The position numbers and the translations under genes were made by a program. The notes beneath the pieces were generated by a model. That model was not told the DNA's origin. It worked only from the letters and a program-made list of their open reading frames with translations, and ran no database searches. From the NCBI RefSeq assembly GCF_000419765.1, contig NZ_ATTQ01000004.1, positions 357,818-421,817 on the forward strand: a stretch of 64,000 nucleotides of DNA, in the 5' to 3' direction. This document shows positions 10,039 through 18,318 of this stretch, piece by piece; position 1 is the first letter of the stretch, and every line of letters starts with the position of its first letter. Origin of the DNA: Rhizobium mongolense USDA 1844. GTDB taxonomy: Bacteria; Pseudomonadota; Alphaproteobacteria; Rhizobiales; Rhizobiaceae.

Positions 10039-10233
10039 TCATTCGCCGCCTTCGTCCTTTTCGATCCGGCCCTGTCGGTGTGCTTTTTCGGCCTTCTCGT
10101 TCAGCGCTTTGGTCAGCTGCTTCTCGGTCTTGGTGCGGCCGAAAAGGATACGATTCTGCTCGGCCTGTTTTTCCTTTTCGGAACGGGCCTGCTTCTTCTT
10201 GAACTGGCGGAGATTAACGATTTCTGCGCTCAT
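10039..10233 (-). CDS. DUF4169 family small protein
   Basis: A 64-residue, highly charged protein. It opens with MSAEIVNLRQFKKKQARSEK, the conserved N-terminus I associate with DUF4169, and continues as a Lys/Glu-rich helix. The function is unknown; the composition suggests a helical, possibly nucleic-acid-binding protein. The ATG at 10231-10233 fits the family N-terminus better than the upstream ATG. It lies immediately downstream of sspB, but an intrinsic terminator stands between them, so expression is partly or fully separate. Confidence 0.75.
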   Translation of the reverse strand: MSAEIVNLRQFKKKQARSEKEKQAEQNRILFGRTKTEKQLTKALNEKAEKAHRQGRIEKDEGGE

Positions 10234-10267
10234 GGCTTGCCTCCGTCCGGCTGGAAAAGGGCACATG

Positions 10268-10292
10268 AAAAAGGGAAGCGTCTGCTTCCCTT
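10268..10292 (-). terminator. Intrinsic terminator after sspB
   Basis: A perfect 9-bp inverted repeat, AAGGGAAGC / GCTTCCCTT, encloses a GTCT loop. Read on the minus strand it runs into five T residues (10272-10268). It starts just past the sspB stop codon, as expected for a rho-independent terminator. Confidence 0.8.
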
Positions 10293-10297
10293 GATAT

Positions 10298-10810
10298 TTA
10301 CTGCTTCTTGCGGAAGGCGTCGAGCGAGACGACGGATCCCGGCTTCTTCTCGTCGCCCTCGGCGGGTTTTGCCGCGGACGGTTCCTCGCCTTTTTCGGGT
10401 GCGACCGGATAGGCGGTGATTTCGGCCGCGGGAACTTCCTCGCCGTCCGTCAGCGGCACGTCGAATTCGAGTTCAAAATTGACCGAAGGGTCATAGAAGC
10501 CACGGATGGCATTGAAGGGGATGACCAGCTTTTCGGGCACGTCGGAGAAGGAAAGGCCGATCTCGAACAGCGATTCGGTGATCTTCAGATCCCAGAACTG
10601 GTGCTGGATCACGATGGTCATCTGCTCCGGATACTTGGATTTCAGATGCTGCGAGATGCGGACGCCAGGTGCGCCGGTCAGAAACGTAATGAAGAAATGA
10701 TGGTCGCCGGGCAAGCGGCCCGTCGTTGCGACTTCGGACAAGACCTTGCGGATCACGCCACGCAGCGCGTCCTGTGCCAGAATGTCGTAGCGGATGTGGT
10801 CCTGCCCCAT
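10298..10810 (-). CDS. sspB: SspB family ClpXP adaptor protein
   Basis: A 170-residue alphaproteobacterial SspB. The N-terminal fold, with DALRGVIRKVLSEVATTGRL, HHFFITFLT and VIQHQFWDLKI, forms the substrate-binding domain that holds ssrA-tagged peptides. The C-terminal tail (after about residue 125) is acidic and disordered and ends VVSLDAFRKKQ, the probable ClpX-binding tip. SspB dimers deliver tagged proteins to ClpXP in the cytoplasm. The tmRNA gene that makes the tag lies directly upstream on the same strand. Confidence 0.92.
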   Translation of the reverse strand: MGQDHIRYDILAQDALRGVIRKVLSEVATTGRLPGDHHFFITFLTGAPGVRISQHLKSKYPEQMTIVIQHQFWDLKITESLFEIGLSFSDVPEKLVIPFNAIRGFYDPSVNFELEFDVPLTDGEEVPAAEITAYPVAPEKGEEPSAAKPAEGDEKKPGSVVSLDAFRKKQ

Positions 10811-10934
10811 ACTTTTCCTGTCTTTCTTTGGTTCGGAAGTCTTTTCACAAGGGTATATGCCATGTCCGGCGGCCTTGGGAAAGGCTAAGTGTCCGAGTCA
10901 GCTTCACAAACAATACATGATTTGGACGGCAGGG

Positions 10935-11270
10935 AGAAGGTGAAGGCTTCTGTTGCCAGGTGCCTTCGGACCCCGCCTTAAGGTGCTAACCAAAAGGACT
11001 TAGAGCGGAATTCCCGCACCGCCGTTAGGCAGCGAGAGCATATTCCTTAGCGTTGTTGTCGTTTGCAACTACACTTGTGACCCGATAACGGCGGTATCAT
11101 GCCGAGCAAAAAGTCGATCTTTACACCCTTGTCGATCCTGTTTCGCCCCCATCAAAAGCAGTCGTGAACCGGCTGTTTTTGGTGGAGGCGCCGGGTACCG
11201 CCCCCGGGTCCAATAGGTTTATTACACCGCTCATTTATCGCCATAGCCGGTCCGAAAACCGGCAAGGCTG
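10935..11270 (-). ncRNA. ssrA: tmRNA (ssrA), circularly permuted two-piece form
   Basis: On the minus strand the acceptor piece comes first. It contains a hairpin (GCCGGTTTTCGGACCGGC, about 11248-11265) and ends with a T-arm, acceptor strand and encoded CCA at 11182-11180. After a short spacer, the coding piece opens at 11150 with GGGGGCGAAACAGGATCGAC, the usual tmRNA 5' half. It contains the tag frame (11066-11025), then pseudoknot-like pairing. The acceptor half preceding the coding half is the alphaproteobacterial permuted order; the precursor is cut into two RNAs. The outer ends are approximate. It rescues stalled ribosomes and tags the nascent protein. Confidence 0.93.
11025..11066 (-). 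other. tmRNA proteolysis-tag reading frame
   Basis: Read on the minus strand, codons from GCA at 11066 to TAA at 11027-11025 encode ANDNNAKEYALAA followed by stop. The C-terminal ALAA is the ClpX/ClpA recognition end, and the N-terminal ANDN part is the region SspB proteins bind. The whole frame is clean, so the tmRNA appears functional. Confidence 0.95.
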
Positions 11271-11438
11271 ATATAGTGTTTTCCGAAGCGCATGGAAAGG
11301 GGATACGTCACAAAACCGTTGCAGGCAGCATGAGAATTGCCGGGATAAGCCTCCGCACAGTTGGTTTCAGCGGCAGAAGCGCCTAAATTGGGAAACGGAA
11401 TCGACCGCGACCATATGCTCGCACACGGGGAGACACGG

Positions 11439-12356
11439 ATGCTGCGTCATCCTGAATATCAATATCTAGACATCATGTCCCATCTGCTGGAGAAGGGCGA
11501 TCGGCGGATGGATCGCACCGGCGAGGGCACACTTTCGACGTTCGGCGCGATGATGCGCTTCGATCTTTCGGACGGCAGCTTCCCGGCGTTTACGACCAAG
11601 AAGGTCTTCTGGAAGACGGCGGTGAAGGAGATGCTCTGGTTTTTGACCGGGCAGACGAACATCCAGTCGCTGCTTAAGGAAAACGTCAAGATATGGACGG
11701 ACTGGCCGCTTGCTGCATACCGCAAGGCGACGGGCGAGGAGATATCCCAGGACGTGTTCGAAAAGCGTGTTCTCGAAGACGACGCTTTCGCGGCGAAATG
11801 GGGCGATCTCGGACCGGTCTACGGCAAGCAGTGGAGGCGGTGGCTTGACCGGAACGGGGTGGAGCACGATCAGATCGGCGCGCTCATCCATAGCCTCAAG
11901 ACCAATCCGACGAGCCGGCGCATGCTGTTCCACGCCTGGAATGTGGGCGAGATTGATCAGATGGCGCTTCCTCCGTGCCATATGACCTATCAGTTTCACG
12001 TTGCCGGACTGCAACGCGGCAGCGGCCGGCCGCAGCTTTCCATGCTCGTGAACCAGCGCTCCTGCGATATTTTCCTCGGCGCGCCGTTCAATATATGCCA
12101 GCAGGCAGCATTGCTTGCGATGGTCGCCCAGCAGGTGCAGATGGATCGGGGTGAACTCATCTGGGTCGGAGGCGATACGCATCTCTACCTGAACCACCTC
12201 GATCAGGCCAAAGAGCAGCTTGCGCGCAAGCCCATGGCCTTTCCCAAGCTGGTGCTGAGGCGCGAGCCCGACGAGATCGACGGTTATCGGATCGACGATT
12301 TCGAGGTCGTAGGATATCAGTCGCACGATCGGATCGATGCCCCGGTCGCCGTTTGA
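11439..12356 (+). CDS. thyA: Thymidylate synthase
   Basis: A 305-residue ThyA that converts dUMP to dTMP using methylenetetrahydrofolate. The active-site motif MALPPCHMTYQFHV with its catalytic Cys is present, as are the folate/dUMP-binding QRSCDIFLGAPFNI and the terminal GYQSHDRIDAPVAV. It is longer than the E. coli enzyme because of an insertion near residues 90-130, which is common in this family. The start is the ATG at 11439, preceded by GGGGAG; an open upstream frame is not needed. The DHFR gene follows about 700 bp downstream on the same strand, completing the thymidylate cycle. Confidence 0.96.
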   Translation: MLRHPEYQYLDIMSHLLEKGDRRMDRTGEGTLSTFGAMMRFDLSDGSFPAFTTKKVFWKTAVKEMLWFLTGQTNIQSLLKENVKIWTDWPLAAYRKATGEEISQDVFEKRVLEDDAFAAKWGDLGPVYGKQWRRWLDRNGVEHDQIGALIHSLKTNPTSRRMLFHAWNVGEIDQMALPPCHMTYQFHVAGLQRGSGRPQLSMLVNQRSCDIFLGAPFNICQQAALLAMVAQQVQMDRGELIWVGGDTHLYLNHLDQAKEQLARKPMAFPKLVLRREPDEIDGYRIDDFEVVGYQSHDRIDAPVAV

Positions 12357-12368
12357 CGGACGGTCGTC

Positions 12369-12584
12369 CTAGCGGACCGAGCGCTTGCCGTTGCGATCGG
12401 CAAGTGCTTGCTGACTTCCGTGAAGCTCGTTCATGACTTCCGCGAGCCGGCCCGCCTCCTGCTCGTCCAGCCCGTCGAGGATCTGTCCGCCGAACGACGC
12501 AGGCGACTCCGTGACGTGGTCCCAGACGATCCATTGATTCATCGGGTCGCAGATCACGTCAAATCGAGGCATCGCATTCGTCAT
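12369..12584 (-). CDS. Conserved hypothetical small protein
   Basis: A 71-residue soluble protein rich in Asp, Glu and Gln, with the stretch FDVICDPMNQWIVWDHVTES. I do not recognise a family. A GGAAGG site stands upstream of the ATG, and the ATG directly follows the TGA of another minus-strand reading frame, so the two were probably translated together. It converges on thyA with 12 bp between stop codons. Confidence 0.6.
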   Translation of the reverse strand: MTNAMPRFDVICDPMNQWIVWDHVTESPASFGGQILDGLDEQEAGRLAEVMNELHGSQQALADRNGKRSVR

Positions 12585-12838
12585 TCACATCAGCCTTCCG
12601 TCATCTTTCCGGATTAGTCCGACAGCCGTTAACAGACGCTTTCCGAACCTGCCGAGCATGCGTTCCGTGCGTTTGACGGGGATGATCGGAAAGCCCATAA
12701 AATGCCAGGCAAATGCCGTGCCAGGCCTGTCGTTACCGGAGAACCGGCCTTGCCGCCTGTGACAACCCACGCGAAAAGTCCCGCCCCCATGGCGACGATG
12801 ACGAGGTCGATGCGGCTCGGCCGATCTCTGTCTCCCAT
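12585..12838 (-). pseudogene. Small membrane-protein gene, apparently frameshifted
   Basis: Two minus-strand frames read like parts of one protein. From the ATG at 12838 comes a charged N-terminus and a membrane helix (IDLVIVAMGAGLFAWVVTGG). In another frame, further down, comes FPIIPVKRTERMLGRFGKRL and on to a TGA at 12585 that abuts the next gene's ATG. A single indel near 12690-12720 would join them. Two separate tiny genes, or no gene at all, remain possible; I do not recognise the product. Confidence 0.35.
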
Positions 12839-12981
12839 AAAACTCAACTTAACGTAGCATTTTCCGGAGTAAAATTGAAACGTACGGCGTGGTTTACGAA
12901 ATGGTTATGCTGCATTGCGATATCTCGCATTCGGACGTGCCCGCAGGCGTGGACGGGATTTCATCGAGCGTCACTTGCTTG

Positions 12982-13014
12982 TTGGCCCGCCCGGCGGTAG
13001 ATCCGGCGGGCCAA
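12982..13014 (+). repeat. GC-rich hairpin in the leader of the DHFR gene
   Basis: TTGGCCCGCC (12982-12991) and GGCGGGCCAA (13005-13014) form a perfect 10-bp stem with a 13-nt loop, ending 26 bp before the folA start codon. There is no T-run, so it is not a standard terminator. It could be an mRNA leader structure or a dispersed palindromic element. Confidence 0.55.
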
Positions 13015-13040
13015 GCCGTCACTTCAACCTCAGGAAGTTC

Positions 13041-13559
13041 ATGTCCGACATTAGAAAGACCATCGTCGTTGCCGTGGCCGAAAATGGCGTCATCGGACGC
13101 GACGGCGATATGCCCTGGCGGCTTTCGACCGATCTCAAGCGCTTCAAGGCGATGACGCTCGGCAAGCCGCTCGTGGTTGGGCGCAAGACATATGAGAGTT
13201 TTGGCAAGCCGCTGCCCGGACGCCCGCATGTGGTGATTTCCCGGCACGCGACGATCGAGCAACCGGATGTGACAATGGCGCGTTCTTTTTCCGAGGCGAT
13301 CGGCATTGCCGAAAGGCTGGCGCGCGAGACTGGCCAGACCGAGATCATCATTGCCGGCGGCGGAGAAATCTATGCGCAGGCAATGGCGCTGGCAGACCGG
13401 ATGTGCGTCACGCATGTGCAGACCCATGTTGCGGGCGACACATCCTTCCCTTCGATCGACCCTGCCGCCTGGATGGCAATTGAAGAAATCGATGTACCGG
13501 CAGGGGAAAAGGACAATTATCCGACGCGCTTCGTCGTCTATGAGCGCCGCAGCGCCTGA
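13041..13559 (+). CDS. folA: Dihydrofolate reductase
   Basis: A 172-residue DHFR that reduces dihydrofolate to tetrahydrofolate with NADPH. Signature segments are AENGVIGRDGDMPWRL near the N-terminus (with the catalytic Asp in the following LSTDLKRF), VVGRKTYESFG, GRPHVVISR and IIAGGGEIYAQA. The ATG at 13041 has a good CAGGAAG site; an open frame extends upstream across the hairpin but is not conserved-looking. Together with thyA upstream it forms the thymidylate/folate pair typical of this group. Confidence 0.96.
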   Translation: MSDIRKTIVVAVAENGVIGRDGDMPWRLSTDLKRFKAMTLGKPLVVGRKTYESFGKPLPGRPHVVISRHATIEQPDVTMARSFSEAIGIAERLARETGQTEIIIAGGGEIYAQAMALADRMCVTHVQTHVAGDTSFPSIDPAAWMAIEEIDVPAGEKDNYPTRFVVYERRSA

Positions 13560-13708
13560 AAACGAAATATTTATCAATAAATATCGCCAAGTTCTTCATG
13601 CCGCGTTGAAAGCAGCAGCGGCGATACCTATAACGGTCACAATCGCTTAAAGCCTGCCGCCCCCGCGGGCACGATGCGATTGGGAGTTTAACGAACAACG
13701 AGGTTTTG

Positions 13709-14785
13709 ATGCCCTGGAGCAATCAGAATGGCGGCGGCGGCCCATGGGGCGGCGGCGGCGGTAATAATCAGGGACCGTGGGGGCAGGGGCCGAACCGCCC
13801 GCGCGGCGGCCGGGGCGGGCCGCCCGATCTGGAAGATATCATCCGGCGTGGCCAGGATCAGCTGCGCAATATCGTACCCGGCGGTTTCAACGGCGGCGTG
13901 GCGGTGATTATTGCGGCGGTTCTCGTCGTCTTCTGGCTTTTCCAATGCATCTACATCGTCCAGCCGGACGAGCGTGGTGTCGAGCTTCGCTTTGGCCAGC
14001 CGAAGGAAGAGATTTCGACGCCGGGGCTGCATTTCCACCTCTGGCCGATGGAAACCGTCGAGATCGTCAAGGTGACGGTGCAGCAGCAGAATATCGGCGC
14101 GACGTCGGCTTCGTCTTCGACAGGTCTCATGCTGTCTGGCGACCAGAATATCCTGAACGTCGAGTTCTCGGTCTTCTTCACCGTGATCGATCCCAAAGCC
14201 TATCTCTTCAACGTCGAAAACCCGGCCGAAACGCTGCAGCAGGTGGCTGAAAGCGCCATGCGCGAAATCATTGGCCGGCGCCCTGCGCAGGATGCCTTCC
14301 GCAACAACCGCCAGCCGATCGAAACGGAGGTTGCCGCCATCGTGCAGGGCACGATGGACCGTTACAATGCGGGCATTGCGGTAACCGCGGTCACTATTCA
14401 GGACGTAGCGCCGCCGCGCGATGTCGCCGATGCCTTCGAAGAGGTGCAGCGCGCCGAACAGGACAAGCAGCGCCTCGTCGAAGAAGCGAACCAGTATGCC
14501 AACCAGAAGCTCGGCCAGGCACGCGGCGACGCGGCCCAGATTCGCGAAGCAGCGGCTGCCTACAAGGACCGTGTCGTGAAGGAAGCGGACGGTGAGGCGC
14601 AGCGCTTCACTGCCATCAACGAAGAATATTCGAAGGCTCCCGAAGTGACCCGCAAGCGCCTGTTCCTCGAGACGATGGAACAGGTGCTGAAGAATTCCAA
14701 GAAGGTCGTGATCGATGAGAAGCAGGGGATCGTTCCCTACCTGCCGCTCAACGAGATCGGCAAACCGGCACAGCAGGGAGGTTGA
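13709..14785 (+). CDS. hflK: FtsH-modulating membrane protein HflK
   Basis: A 358-residue band-7/SPFH protein. It has a Gly/Trp/Asn-rich N-terminus (NQNGGGGPWGGGGG), a single membrane segment at about residues 65-85, then the SPFH domain (VQPDERGVELRFGQPKEE) and a long coiled coil (about 245-300). With HflC it forms the periplasmic cage around the FtsH protease. The start is the ATG at 13709. hflC begins three bases after the stop codon, so the pair is co-transcribed. Confidence 0.95.
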   Translation: MPWSNQNGGGGPWGGGGGNNQGPWGQGPNRPRGGRGGPPDLEDIIRRGQDQLRNIVPGGFNGGVAVIIAAVLVVFWLFQCIYIVQPDERGVELRFGQPKEEISTPGLHFHLWPMETVEIVKVTVQQQNIGATSASSSTGLMLSGDQNILNVEFSVFFTVIDPKAYLFNVENPAETLQQVAESAMREIIGRRPAQDAFRNNRQPIETEVAAIVQGTMDRYNAGIAVTAVTIQDVAPPRDVADAFEEVQRAEQDKQRLVEEANQYANQKLGQARGDAAQIREAAAAYKDRVVKEADGEAQRFTAINEEYSKAPEVTRKRLFLETMEQVLKNSKKVVIDEKQGIVPYLPLNEIGKPAQQGG

Positions 14786-14788
14786 GCC

Positions 14789-15721
14789 ATGACATCGAAC
14801 AGACTTCCCGTTATCATCATCCTGCTCGCCGTTGTGCTTGTCATCGCTTATTCCTCGGTCTTCGTGGTCAATGCGCGCGAGCAGGCAATCGTCGTGCGCT
14901 TCGGCCAGATCCAGTCGGTGAAGACGGAGCCGGGCATCTACTTCAAGCTGCCTCTCGCCTTCATGGATGCCGATCGCGTCCAGATCGTCGAGAAGCAGGC
15001 GCTGCGCTTCGACCTTGATAATATTCGCGTCCAGGTTCGCGGCGGTTCGACGTTCGACGTCGATGCTTTCGTGATCTACGACATCAAGGACGTGCGCAAG
15101 TTCCGCGAGACGGTATCGGGCGACCGCGAGGCCGCCGAAGCGCGACTTCGCACCCAGCTCGATTCGTCGCTCCGCCGTGTCTACGGTCTGCGCGACTTTG
15201 ATGCCGCCCTTTCGGACGAGCGCGTGGCGATGATGCTCGAAGTGCGCGACGACCTGCATGGCGACGCCGAAAATCTCGGCATCAATATCCAGGACGTGCG
15301 TATCCGCCGGACCGACCTGACTCAGCAGGTGGCGCCGCAGACTTATGGCCGCATGCGGGCCGAGCGTCTCGCCGAGGCCGAGCTGCTGCGCGCGCAGGGC
15401 ACCGAAGAGGGCCAGCGGCGCCGGGCTATCGCCGATCGCCAGGTGGTCGAGATCACTGCGGAAGCCCAGCGCGATGCGGAAATCATCCGCGGTCAGGGCG
15501 ATGCGGAGCGCAACCGCATCTTCGCAGACTCCTTCGGCAAGGATCCGTCGTTCTTCGAGTTCTACCGCTCGATGGCGGCCTATTCCTCCGCGCTGTCGTC
15601 CCAGGATACGACGCTGGTGCTGTCGCCGAATACGGAATTCTTCCGGTATTTCGACAATTCCAACGGCACGACGCCTCCGGCTCCACCTCAAGCCCCGGCA
15701 CCTGCGGTCCCATCAAACTGA
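14789..15721 (+). CDS. hflC: FtsH-modulating membrane protein HflC
   Basis: A 310-residue partner of HflK. A signal-anchor helix (about residues 6-26) is followed by the SPFH domain (VVNAREQAIVVRFGQI) and a coiled coil with AERLAEAELLRAQGTEEGQR. It ends in a short Pro-rich tail. It is translated right behind hflK and followed within 10 bp by a small membrane protein and then the Do protease, a conserved alphaproteobacterial quality-control operon. Confidence 0.95.
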   Translation: MTSNRLPVIIILLAVVLVIAYSSVFVVNAREQAIVVRFGQIQSVKTEPGIYFKLPLAFMDADRVQIVEKQALRFDLDNIRVQVRGGSTFDVDAFVIYDIKDVRKFRETVSGDREAAEARLRTQLDSSLRRVYGLRDFDAALSDERVAMMLEVRDDLHGDAENLGINIQDVRIRRTDLTQQVAPQTYGRMRAERLAEAELLRAQGTEEGQRRRAIADRQVVEITAEAQRDAEIIRGQGDAERNRIFADSFGKDPSFFEFYRSMAAYSSALSSQDTTLVLSPNTEFFRYFDNSNGTTPPAPPQAPAPAVPSN

Positions 15722-15730
15722 CGCATCCGG

Positions 15731-15916
15731 ATGCAGGATTTCCTAACAGGAATCGCATTCTTTCTCATCATCGAGGGGCTGGTCTACGCACTGGCCCCTC
15801 GTTTTCTTGTCGAGATGGCCCGGCTGCTTCCAACGGTTCCGGAGCGCCAGCTACGCATCTTCGGACTTGGCGCCGTCGTGCTCGGTGTCGTACTTGTCTG
15901 GTTCGTCAGACGCTGA
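15731..15916 (+). CDS. DUF2065 family small membrane protein
   Basis: A 61-residue protein with two membrane helices (about residues 5-24 and 42-59) and the conserved middle LAPRFLVEMARLLPTVPERQ. DUF2065 proteins recur between hflC and a Do protease and are of unknown function; co-occurrence suggests a role with HflKC/FtsH. It starts nine bases after the hflC stop. Confidence 0.88.
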   Translation: MQDFLTGIAFFLIIEGLVYALAPRFLVEMARLLPTVPERQLRIFGLGAVVLGVVLVWFVRR

Positions 15917-16017
15917 CGCAGATTGCACGGGATTTCGCGAAAAGGTGATTTCACGCTCCATCATTCCGCCCTATGTTGATGGTCAGACTGCCGCTTTGAC
16001 CCATAAGAGGAAGCTTG

Positions 16018-17625
16018 ATGGCCCCCACGACACGCCCGACCTTCAGACGATCGCTCGCTCTCCTGGCCGGGGTTGCACTTCTGGCAAATATTGGCCTTAC
16101 CGGCGCCGCTGAAGCGCAGAGCACGCCTCCGTTGAATGGTCCGGCCTCTGTTGCCGACCTTGCTGAAGGGCTTCTCGATGCGGTGGTGAACATCTCCACC
16201 TCGCAGAACATCAAGGGCGATGAAGGTTCCGGCCCGGCGCCGCGCGCACCGGACGGCTCGCCGTTCCAGGAATTCTTCAACGACTTCTTCAATAAGCAGC
16301 AGGGCGGCCCGGGCGGCAACCACAATGTCAGCTCGCTCGGCTCCGGCTTCGTCATCGATCCATCGGGTTATATCGTCACCAACAACCACGTGATCGAGGG
16401 CGCAGACGACATCGAGGTCAATTTTGCCAATGGCACCAAGCTGAAAGCCAAGCTCATCGGAACGGACACGAAGACCGATCTTTCGGTGCTGAAGGTCGAA
16501 CCGAGGACGCCGCTGACGGCCGTGAAGTTTGGTGATTCCAGCGATATGCGCATCGGCGACTGGGTGATGGCGATCGGCAATCCGTTTGGTTTCGGCGGGT
16601 CGGTGACCGTCGGCATCATTTCCGGCCGCGGCCGCAATATCAACGCAGGCCCGTACGACAACTTCATCCAGACCGATGCGGCGATCAACAAGGGCAATTC
16701 CGGCGGTCCGCTCTTCAACATGAAGGGCGAGGTGATCGGTATCAACACGGCGATCATTTCGCCGAGCGGCGGCTCGATCGGTATCGGCTTTTCAGTGCCT
16801 TCGGAGCTTGCTGCGGGCGTGGTCAACCAGCTTCGCGAATTCGGAGAAACGCGCCGCGGCTGGCTCGGCGTGCGCATCCAGCCGGTCACTGACGACGTGG
16901 CCGACAGCTTGGGTCTCGATACCGCCAAGGGTGCGCTCGTCGCCGGTGTCATCAAGGGCGGGCCGGTCGACAACGGTTCGATCAAGGCGGGAGACGTCAT
17001 CCTGAAATTCGACGGCAAGCCGGTCAATGAGATGCGCGACCTACCGCGCGTCGTGGCCGAAAGCCCAGTCGGCAAGGAAGTTGACGTCGTGGTCCTGCGC
17101 GACGGCAAGGAGCAGACTGTCAAGGTAACGCTCGGTCGTCTGGAGGACAGCGATCAGGCCGCTTCCAACGACGCTGATACCTCTCCGGATGGTGTGATCA
17201 ATCCTGATCCTGAGGAGAACGACGACATGGACGAGCCGAATCCCGATCAGGATCAGGTTCAGCCGGCACCCGACGGCAAAGGCCAGACCGATCAGCAGGC
17301 GCCGGTGACGCCCGATGCCAGGACGCCGAAGGATGTGCTCGGCCTATCGCTGTCGCAGCTCAGCCCCGAGATCCGCAAGACTTTCGGCATTGCGGAAAGC
17401 GTGGACGGCGTCGTGGTGACGGAGGTGGCGCCCGGCTCGGCGGCCGCCGAAAAGGGCCTGAAGGCCGGCGATGTGATTGTCGAGGTCGCCCAGGAATTCA
17501 TGAAGTCGCCGGATGCCGTGGCTGCGAAGGTGCAGTCGTTGAAGCAGGAAGGCCGCCGCAACGCGCAGCTGATGATCGCCTCGGCAAACGGCGATCTGCG
17601 GTTCATCGCAGTGCCAATGGAATAA
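16018..17625 (+). CDS. Periplasmic Do family serine protease (DegP/MucD-like)
   Basis: A 535-residue HtrA/Do protease. An N-terminal signal peptide ends around AEAQS. The trypsin-like domain has the catalytic triad His124 (NNHVIEG), Asp154 (TDLSVLK) and Ser228 (GNSGGPLF). Two PDZ domains follow, one at about 285-375 and one near the C-terminus (DVLGLSLSQL... with KGLKAGDVIVEVAQ). An acidic, Asp/Pro/Gln-rich linker of about 60 residues separates them. It degrades or refolds misfolded envelope proteins and lies downstream of hflKC. The ATG at 16018 is used. Confidence 0.94.
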   Translation: MAPTTRPTFRRSLALLAGVALLANIGLTGAAEAQSTPPLNGPASVADLAEGLLDAVVNISTSQNIKGDEGSGPAPRAPDGSPFQEFFNDFFNKQQGGPGGNHNVSSLGSGFVIDPSGYIVTNNHVIEGADDIEVNFANGTKLKAKLIGTDTKTDLSVLKVEPRTPLTAVKFGDSSDMRIGDWVMAIGNPFGFGGSVTVGIISGRGRNINAGPYDNFIQTDAAINKGNSGGPLFNMKGEVIGINTAIISPSGGSIGIGFSVPSELAAGVVNQLREFGETRRGWLGVRIQPVTDDVADSLGLDTAKGALVAGVIKGGPVDNGSIKAGDVILKFDGKPVNEMRDLPRVVAESPVGKEVDVVVLRDGKEQTVKVTLGRLEDSDQAASNDADTSPDGVINPDPEENDDMDEPNPDQDQVQPAPDGKGQTDQQAPVTPDARTPKDVLGLSLSQLSPEIRKTFGIAESVDGVVVTEVAPGSAAAEKGLKAGDVIVEVAQEFMKSPDAVAAKVQSLKQEGRRNAQLMIASANGDLRFIAVPME

Positions 17626-17751
17626 CAATGCGCGGAATGGCTGATCCTTTCAGGAACTGCTGAACCGTTCCGCACCGGTGTCTGCGCCGGTGACGTCGAC
17701 ACGACAACAGCACGACATTCTCCTGTCTCTGTCGCGCATGGGTAATCGGTG

Positions 17752-18318
17752 TCAGCCGATTTTTCGTTCCCATTGCTGACGGCTGATCGCATAGAGCACG
17801 TGGCGTTTCAGGTGCGGATGCGTGTCGGGAACGCGGGGATGATCGAAATCGCGGTCCGGATCGTGATGCAGGCCGAGTCGGCGCATGACGGCGGTGGAAC
17901 GATGATTGTCGGCTACCGCAAAAGAGACGATTTCGGGAGGATCGAACTGGGTGAAACCATGGCGAAGTGATGCTTCTCCTGCTTCCGTCACGTATCCCTT
18001 GCCCCAATGCCGTTTCGCAAGACGCCAGCCGATTTCAATGGTGCCTGCCGGCAGGAACGGTTCGAGTTCGGGCTTCCAGAGGCCGCAAAAGCCGATCGGC
18101 TCATCGGTTTCCTTCAGTGCCATGGCATAGAAACCAAGCCCTGCCGTGGCGATGGCATCGCGGATATTATCAAGCATCGAATCTGCTTCGGCGCGGTCGC
18201 GGCGAAAGGCGAAGAATTCCATCACTTCAGGATCGGAATTTATCTCGTGGAAAAGCGGTCGGTCCGCATCTGTCCAGTTGCGCAAAAACAGGCGGTCCGT
18301 CGTCGCGATCACTGTCAT
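17752..18318 (-). CDS. GNAT family N-acetyltransferase (RimJ/RimL type)
   Basis: A 188-residue acetyltransferase. The order is typical of the RimJ/RimL group: RLFLRNWTDADRPLF at the N-terminus, GFCGLWKPE in the middle, then the acetyl-CoA loop IEIGWRLAKRHWGKGYVTEA and the late VADNHRSTAVMRRLGL. Its ATG overlaps the serB stop by four bases (ATGA), so it is translated with serB. The substrate is unknown. Confidence 0.88.
   Translation of the reverse strand: MTVIATTDRLFLRNWTDADRPLFHEINSDPEVMEFFAFRRDRAEADSMLDNIRDAIATAGLGFYAMALKETDEPIGFCGLWKPELEPFLPAGTIEIGWRLAKRHWGKGYVTEAGEASLRHGFTQFDPPEIVSFAVADNHRSTAVMRRLGLHHDPDRDFDHPRVPDTHPHLKRHVLYAISRQQWERKIG

Noticed and set aside
13567..13584. AT-rich palindrome ATATTTAT-CA-ATAAATAT between folA and hflK
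   Set aside because: There is no T-run or known operator similarity; the 2-nt loop makes an RNA hairpin unlikely. It may be a site, but I cannot support a function.
13688..15691. 667-codon open frame antisense to hflK and hflC
   Set aside because: It spans two well-recognised genes and has no recognisable domain; it is a shadow of their codon use.
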